Source: an uncultured Woeseia sp.
GTDB lineage: Bacteria > Pseudomonadota > Gammaproteobacteria > Steroidobacterales > Woeseiaceae
Reading direction: 5' to 3'
Length of the DNA stretch: 8,856 nt
Assembly (NCBI GenBank): GCA_937925605.1
Contig: CALALV010000125.1
Location: forward strand, 1 to 8,856
Numbering within the stretch: position 1 is the stretch's first letter; each line of letters begins with the position of its first letter. A model generated the notes under the pieces. That model ran no database searches and was not told where the DNA came from. It saw nothing but the letters and a program-made list of their open reading frames with translations. Below are positions 5,655 to 8,856 of the stretch, one piece after another. The position numbers and the translations under genes were made by a program.

Positions 5655-6272
5655 TCACCGCCTAAGCAGCGCGACGATCCCCCCGGCCAGCAGGGCCGCG
5701 AAGGCGAGCCACCCGAGCGTGCCCCCCGGCAGGTAGGACGCCCGTCGATACGCGTCGGTGAGGCCGGGCACCGCCCACAGGTCGCCGCTGCCGCGGCCGA
5801 CGACGAGCTGGGCGCGCATGCCTTTTTCCATGTGCTGGGCCATGTCGCAGTGGACGAGGTAGGTGCGGTTCTCGGCGGGCACGATGAAGGTGCCGGTCAC
5901 GCTCGCGCCGCCCATCGCCTCGAGGTGGAACATGCCGCCCGGGTACAGGTAGCGCGGCAGGCCGTGGACCATCCACTGGTGGCGCACGGCGTCCTCGTTG
6001 ACGAATTCAACAGTCACGCGGCTGCACGGCGGCACGTGCAGGTCGCGCTCGCTCATGCCGAAGATCGCGCCGGGCAGGCCGCCGGCGTAGTCGCGGCCGG
6101 CGCGCACGGTAAAGGACACGTCCCCGGAGATGCCGTCGCAGCCGCGCGGCGGCGTGTCCGCGTTCGCGTTCATGACGATGCCGCCTGCATCCAGCTGCAT
6201 GTCGTGGTGCTCGTGCTGGGCGGCCGCCGGCAGCGCAAGTACCAGCAGCCACAGTGCGGCGCCCCTCACCAT
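5655..6272 (-). CDS. Membrane-anchored cupredoxin with type 1 copper site
   Basis: A 205-residue exported copper protein. Residues 1-18 form a signal peptide (LWLLVLALPAAA), and the mature N-terminus starts with a metal-binding-like QHEHHDM. The cupredoxin domain covers about 50-160. Type 1 copper ligands are visible as H98 in VRHQWMVHG and C142, H147, M152 in HCDMAQHMEKGM (C-x4-H-x4-M). H103 and H141 also occupy the positions of second-site copper ligands in domain 1 of nitrite reductases and multicopper oxidases. A C-terminal helix (about 186-203, GWLAFAALLAGGIVALL) with RR at the end anchors it to the inner membrane. The ATG overlaps the stop of the oxidase gene by 7 nt, so the two are coupled. 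The likely role is electron transfer with the adjacent oxidase, inferred from context. Confidence 0.85.
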   Translation of the reverse strand: MVRGAALWLLVLALPAAAQHEHHDMQLDAGGIVMNANADTPPRGCDGISGDVSFTVRAGRDYAGGLPGAIFGMSERDLHVPPCSRVTVEFVNEDAVRHQWMVHGLPRYLYPGGMFHLEAMGGASVTGTFIVPAENRTYLVHCDMAQHMEKGMRAQLVVGRGSGDLWAVPGLTDAYRRASYLPGGTLGWLAFAALLAGGIVALLRR

Positions 6273-7444
6273 GCGCTGCGCCGCCGGCGCCTGAGGGCGA
6301 GCGCGACCAGGCCGCCGAGCGCGGCCGCGAGCACGACGAGCCGCGCGAGCAGCCGGCCGTCGAGTCCCGGATCGCCGAGCAGGTCCGGCAGGTAGGCGTT
6401 CCAGACCGGGACCTCGCGGCGGTAGTAGGCGGCCGTGAAGTACGGGTCCCAGGACACGCCGCGGGTCCGCGGCCAGCCGTCCTCGCCGAGGTACTCGCGG
6501 TAGACGATCGCGGAGATGTTGCCGCCCGGGCCGATGCCGTCGTTCGTGACGCCCGCGTTCTGGTGGTCGTGGAACGGCCAGATGCCGGGCCCGTAGGCGT
6601 GCAGGCCGTCGTTGACGAACGCGAGCTCGAGGTCGAGGCGCTGTGCCGTCGCGAGCCAGGCGACGTCCTGCAGCGAGCGCGCGGCCTCGGGCACCGGCAT
6701 GCCGTCCTTGTGGGTCACCGTGAACTTGTGGCCGTGCGTGTGCAGCGCGATGCCCTTCGCGCCGCCGTTGACGACGCGCAGCTTGACCGTGTCGCCCTCG
6801 TCTGCGACGACGAGCGACTCGCGGAACGTGTACGGGAACGAGCGGCCGTTCAGCAGGAAGTAGTCACTGGTCGCGTCGGTCACGTCGTAGTCGCGGTGCA
6901 TTGACTTGGTCACGATGCGCGGGTCGTTGTCCTCGCGGATGCGCTCGCCGAGCTGGCGGTCGAAGTCGAGGTAGTGCAGGTCGTATTCCGCGGCGTAGCG
7001 CTCGCGGCTCGCGACCGACGGCGCGCGTACCTGGCCGGCGCCCAGGTTCAGCGTCTGCAGCGGGTTGGCCGGGCGGTTCTCCTCGATCACGAACAGGCCC
7101 TGCAGGCCCATCATCACGTGCACGTGCGGCTGCACGTGGCAGTGGTAGAACATCGTGCCGGCTGTGCGTGGTTCGAGCTCGTAGGTGCGCGCGCCGCCCG
7201 GCAGCACCGGCACCTCGCTGGTCGTGGGCACGCCGTCGTTGCCCTCGCCGGCCGCGGTCAGGAAGCCATGATCCGCGCCGTGCAGGTGCAGCGTGTGCGG
7301 CATGTAGTGCGTGTTCTCGATCGTGATGCGCACGCGGTCGCCCTGCTCGACGCGGATCGCGGGCGCCGGCAGGCGGAGTGCCGCGCGCGCCCGGTGCGGC
7401 TTGAGGTTCTCGACCGCCATGCCGGCGTGATTCGGCGCGAACAC
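6266..7444 (-). CDS. Two-domain multicopper oxidase, catalytic part (frame broken upstream)
   Basis: 392 residues from a GTG at 7444; the frame is open from 7477, just after an in-frame TAA. Four HxH pairs form a complete trinuclear copper site: H53/H55 (LHLHG), H101/H103 (HCH), H235/H237 (LHTHGH) and H292/H294 (FHDH). Type 1 copper ligands are all in domain 1: H50, C102, H107, M112. Domain 2 has Asp where the cysteine of an HCH motif would be. This is the 'type C' two-domain plan known from the Nitrosomonas europaea enzyme, which oxidises a substrate and reduces O2 to water. A C-terminal helix (about 366-385) ending RRRRRSAW anchors it to the membrane. No signal peptide or ribosome site precedes the GTG. 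The true protein therefore probably begins at 7945, continuing through the TAA. The substrate is unknown. Confidence 0.85.
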   Translation of the reverse strand: MFAPNHAGMAVENLKPHRARAALRLPAPAIRVEQGDRVRITIENTHYMPHTLHLHGADHGFLTAAGEGNDGVPTTSEVPVLPGGARTYELEPRTAGTMFYHCHVQPHVHVMMGLQGLFVIEENRPANPLQTLNLGAGQVRAPSVASRERYAAEYDLHYLDFDRQLGERIREDNDPRIVTKSMHRDYDVTDATSDYFLLNGRSFPYTFRESLVVADEGDTVKLRVVNGGAKGIALHTHGHKFTVTHKDGMPVPEAARSLQDVAWLATAQRLDLELAFVNDGLHAYGPGIWPFHDHQNAGVTNDGIGPGGNISAIVYREYLGEDGWPRTRGVSWDPYFTAAYYRREVPVWNAYLPDLLGDPGLDGRLLARLVVLAAALGGLVALALRRRRRSAW

Positions 7445-7477
7445 CCTGTTGCCCGGCTGGAGGCCGGACGCGAGCGT

Positions 7478-7480
7478 TTA
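7478..7480 (-). other. In-frame TAA stop splitting the oxidase gene
   Basis: On the minus strand the frame reads ...D T P V T C, TAA, T L A S G L Q P G N R V F A P N..., with no frame change on either side. Removing this one codon joins a 155-residue exported head to the 392-residue oxidase (plus 11 linking residues) as one protein of about 559 codons. All copper ligands downstream are intact. A single base change or base-call error is enough to explain it; TAA is the stop codon least associated with recoding. Confidence 0.8.
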
Positions 7481-7945
7481 GCACGTGACCGGCGTATCCT
7501 CGATCGGCGAGGCACCGTTCAGCTCCGCGATCTCGAGACGAATGTGAATCTCGTCCGGGTCGCCGTCGCCGTCGAGGTCGCGGCCCTTCTCGACGGCGTC
7601 GCGGGTCAGGCCGCTCGCGGCCAGCGTCGCCGCGGAGACGTTGTTCGTGCCGAGCACGGCCGCGGCGACCAGGTAGGGATTGTCGGCGACGCAGGTCGGC
7701 GCCGCGGCGATCGCAACGCCGTCGATCGTCTGCGCGGCGCGCCAGCCGGAGGCGTCGGGCGGACAATAAGGCTCCGGCTCCGCGTCGGCGGCCGCGCGGC
7801 TGGCGGGCAGCGGGCGATAGCCGGCCGCGCCAAACGCGCGGGTCAGCGCGAGCCGCATGCCTTCCGGGTACCACTGCGGCGGCCAGGCGGCAACCGCGAT
7901 CGCGAGCAGCGCGAGCCACGGCCCGTGCCGGCGCAGCGCGTTCAC
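7478..7945 (-). CDS. N-terminal signal-anchor part of the multicopper oxidase
   Basis: A 155-residue frame from a GTG at 7945 that overlaps the TGA of the preceding gene (GTGA), with GGAG nearby as a weak ribosome site. Residues 9-21 (PWLALLAIAVAAW) form a short hydrophobic signal or anchor, followed by a proline/alanine-rich periplasmic linker with cysteines C61 and C85. An acidic loop GRDLDGDGDPDE (121-132) resembles EF-hand or thrombospondin type 3 calcium loops. The segment ends IHIRLEIAELNG...TPVTC and TAA. On its own the fragment has no recognisable fold. Because the oxidase domain follows in the same frame and lacks its own export signal, I read this as its 5' part. It could alternatively be a separate small periplasmic protein. 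Confidence 0.7.
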   Translation of the reverse strand: MNALRRHGPWLALLAIAVAAWPPQWYPEGMRLALTRAFGAAGYRPLPASRAAADAEPEPYCPPDASGWRAAQTIDGVAIAAAPTCVADNPYLVAAAVLGTNNVSAATLAASGLTRDAVEKGRDLDGDGDPDEIHIRLEIAELNGASPIEDTPVTC

Positions 7946-8532
7946 GAGTCCGCTCCGCGGCCGACGTGGCGCAGCCGCGCGACGAAGCCCGCGAACGCGG
8001 CGAGCGCGAGGGCAAGGCCGATCCAGCCCCAGGGCAGCGAGGTCCGGCCGACCGCGAACGGGAACACCGAGGTGTAGACCGCGTCGGTCGTCGGGTGGCC
8101 CGCCGTGACGATGCCGACGTACTCGCCGCTGCGTGTGAACTCGTGTTCGATCATGAAGCTGCCGTCCGGGCGCACGACCGGTGGCTGGTAGAAGACCGTG
8201 TGCGCATCGATGTCCGCCAGGGCTTCGACATCCTCGATGCGCGCGAATTCACCCTTGCCCGTCACGTTGTCGATGATGCGGAAATCGACCGGCACCTGCG
8301 CGAGGCTCGCGTGCAGGTAGTCGAGCACGAAGATCGTCTGCGCGGCGTCCGGCAAGTCCTCGCAGAACTCGCGGTCGCCGCGCGTCGCCGGCTGGTAGGC
8401 CGTGAAGTGCGCCTCGTAGAAGCCGATCGTGATGATGCAGGTGTCGTCGCGCAGCACGACGCCGCCGCCAGCCAGCGCCGCGCCGGTCGCCAGCCCCGCA
8501 AGCGCGAGGAATGCGAACCTTGCCGCGCGCAT
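7942..8532 (-). CDS. Secreted tail-anchored protein of unknown family
   Basis: A 196-residue protein that I do not recognise. It has a signal peptide (about 1-21, FAFLALAGLATGAALA), then a beta-rich periplasmic domain with two cysteines (C32 in RDDTCIITIGFYEAHF and C57 in REFCEDLPDAAQTIFVLDYLH) that may form a disulfide. The later part (GSFMIEHEFTRSGEYVGIVTAGHP) has the look of an immunoglobulin-like or YtkA/CopC-like strand pair. A C-terminal helix (about 168-185) ends in ARLRHVGRG, so the domain faces the periplasm. Histidines H42, H74, H111, H130 and H146 could bind copper, but no known motif is present. The start lies 10 nt after the nhaC stop, and its own stop overlaps the next GTG. Context suggests an accessory or scaffold for the copper oxidase. 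Confidence 0.75.
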   Translation of the reverse strand: MRAARFAFLALAGLATGAALAGGGVVLRDDTCIITIGFYEAHFTAYQPATRGDREFCEDLPDAAQTIFVLDYLHASLAQVPVDFRIIDNVTGKGEFARIEDVEALADIDAHTVFYQPPVVRPDGSFMIEHEFTRSGEYVGIVTAGHPTTDAVYTSVFPFAVGRTSLPWGWIGLALALAAFAGFVARLRHVGRGADS

Positions 8533-8542
8533 TGCCGCCGGC

Positions 8543-8856
8543 TCAGGCCGCCGCCGGCTCGCTCGTCTCGTCCAGGCGCTTGATCGTGAAACCGGTGAAG
8601 CCGTAGAAGATCGAGACCAGCGGGTTGATCAGGTTGAAGAACGCGAACGGCAGGTAGGCGATCGTCGCGACGCCGAGCGTGCCGGCCATGTAGGCGCCGC
8701 AGGTATTCCACGGCACCAGCGGCGAGGTCAGCGTGCCCGAGTCCTCGACCACCCGCGACAGGTTCCTGGGATCGAGCCCGCGGCGCTGGAACTCGGCCTT
8801 GTACATCTTGCCGGGCAGCACGATCGCGATGTACTGGTCGGCGGCGACGACGTTGA
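8543..8856 (-). CDS. nhaC: Na+/H+ antiporter NhaC, C-terminal end
   Basis: The last 103 residues are visible; the gene enters from the right edge. The sequence NVVAADQYIAIVLPGKMYK continues to GLDPRNLSRVVEDSGTLTSPLVPWNTCGAYMAGTLGV, which is the highly conserved C-terminal signature of NhaC-type antiporters (LPGkmY...LSR..EDsGT.tSPLvPWNTCGaym). Two final hydrophobic stretches follow (GTLGVATIAYLPFAFFNLINPLVSIFYGFTGF), and the chain ends in a short cytoplasmic tail. NhaC exchanges sodium for protons across the inner membrane and supports growth in salty or alkaline conditions. It sits 10 nt upstream of the copper gene cluster on the same strand, so the cluster is probably read through from the nhaC promoter, which lies outside the window. 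Confidence 0.93.
   Translation of the reverse strand, partial: NVVAADQYIAIVLPGKMYKAEFQRRGLDPRNLSRVVEDSGTLTSPLVPWNTCGAYMAGTLGVATIAYLPFAFFNLINPLVSIFYGFTGFTIKRLDETSEPAAA

Noticed and set aside
6266..7444. Oxidase as a copper nitrite reductase (NirK)
   Set aside because: It has four HxH pairs, the full trinuclear oxygen-reducing site, whereas NirK has only a three-histidine type 2 site.
7478..7480. Selenocysteine or pyrrolysine recoding at the oxidase stop
   Set aside because: The codon is TAA. Selenocysteine uses TGA and pyrrolysine TAG, so neither explains it.
6974..8077. 367-residue + strand open frame opposite the copper operon
   Set aside because: It is antisense to genes with intact copper motifs, has no ribosome site, and shows low-complexity Arg/Ala composition. 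It is a shadow of high GC at third codon positions.
5655..8532. C-terminal helices as sortase-like GlyGly-CTERM sorting signals
   Set aside because: The cupredoxin tail (PGGTLGW...LLRR) recalls one, but the oxidase and the unknown protein lack the glycine motif. Plain tail anchors are the simpler reading.
1..8856. tRNA or rRNA genes, CRISPR arrays, insertion-sequence transposases
   Set aside because: Looked for on both strands; no cloverleaf, no short regularly spaced identical repeats and no transposase motifs were seen.

Overview
The window is GC-rich and densely coded. Its gene families are a class V aminotransferase, an EntS-type MFS exporter, a MarR regulator, an NDUFA9-like NAD(P)-binding protein, NhaC, and membrane-tethered copper proteins. 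Together they suggest a pseudomonadotal chromosome, most likely a gammaproteobacterium. NhaC would fit a saline or alkaline habitat. The taxonomic placement is an inference; no rRNA or other marker gene is present.

Left block (1-2426): the C-terminal part of a class V aminotransferase, then an MFS exporter and a thioredoxin-fold protein, all on +. The MFS stop codon and the thioredoxin-fold start codon abut. A perfect 11-bp hairpin (2387-2412) then separates this block from minus-strand genes. Its T-tract reads best on the minus strand.

Middle block (2427-4662): two small, highly charged minus-strand proteins of unknown function, and a MarR regulator divergent from the second. The divergent promoter region carries an 18-bp palindrome that contains the TTGACA -35 box of the small acidic gene, so it is a strong candidate MarR operator. 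Converging on marR, with a 6-nt gap, is an atypical SDR of the NDUFA9-like type.

Repeat block (4663-5654): about 1 kb with no credible gene. It holds three copies of a 75-79-nt hairpin. Two lie in direct orientation inside a tandem repeat with a 187-bp period, and one lies inverted upstream. The inverted copy keeps the stem through double-sided compensatory substitutions, so base-pairing, not just sequence, has been conserved.

Right block (5655-8856, all minus, tightly packed): the end of an NhaC antiporter, then a secreted tail-anchored protein of unknown family, a two-domain multicopper oxidase, and a tail-anchored type 1 copper cupredoxin. The multicopper oxidase has its type 1 copper in domain 1. 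The three downstream proteins share one layout: exported N-terminus, periplasmic beta-rich domain, one C-terminal membrane helix and a short basic tail. They probably form a periplasmic membrane-surface copper redox system. The oxidase reading frame is interrupted by one in-frame TAA (7478-7480). It separates the only export signal from an otherwise intact catalytic part, so this is either a nonsense mutation, a sequencing error or readthrough.

The two most unusual items are the covarying hairpin repeats and the split copper oxidase in its small, apparently uncharacterised operon.
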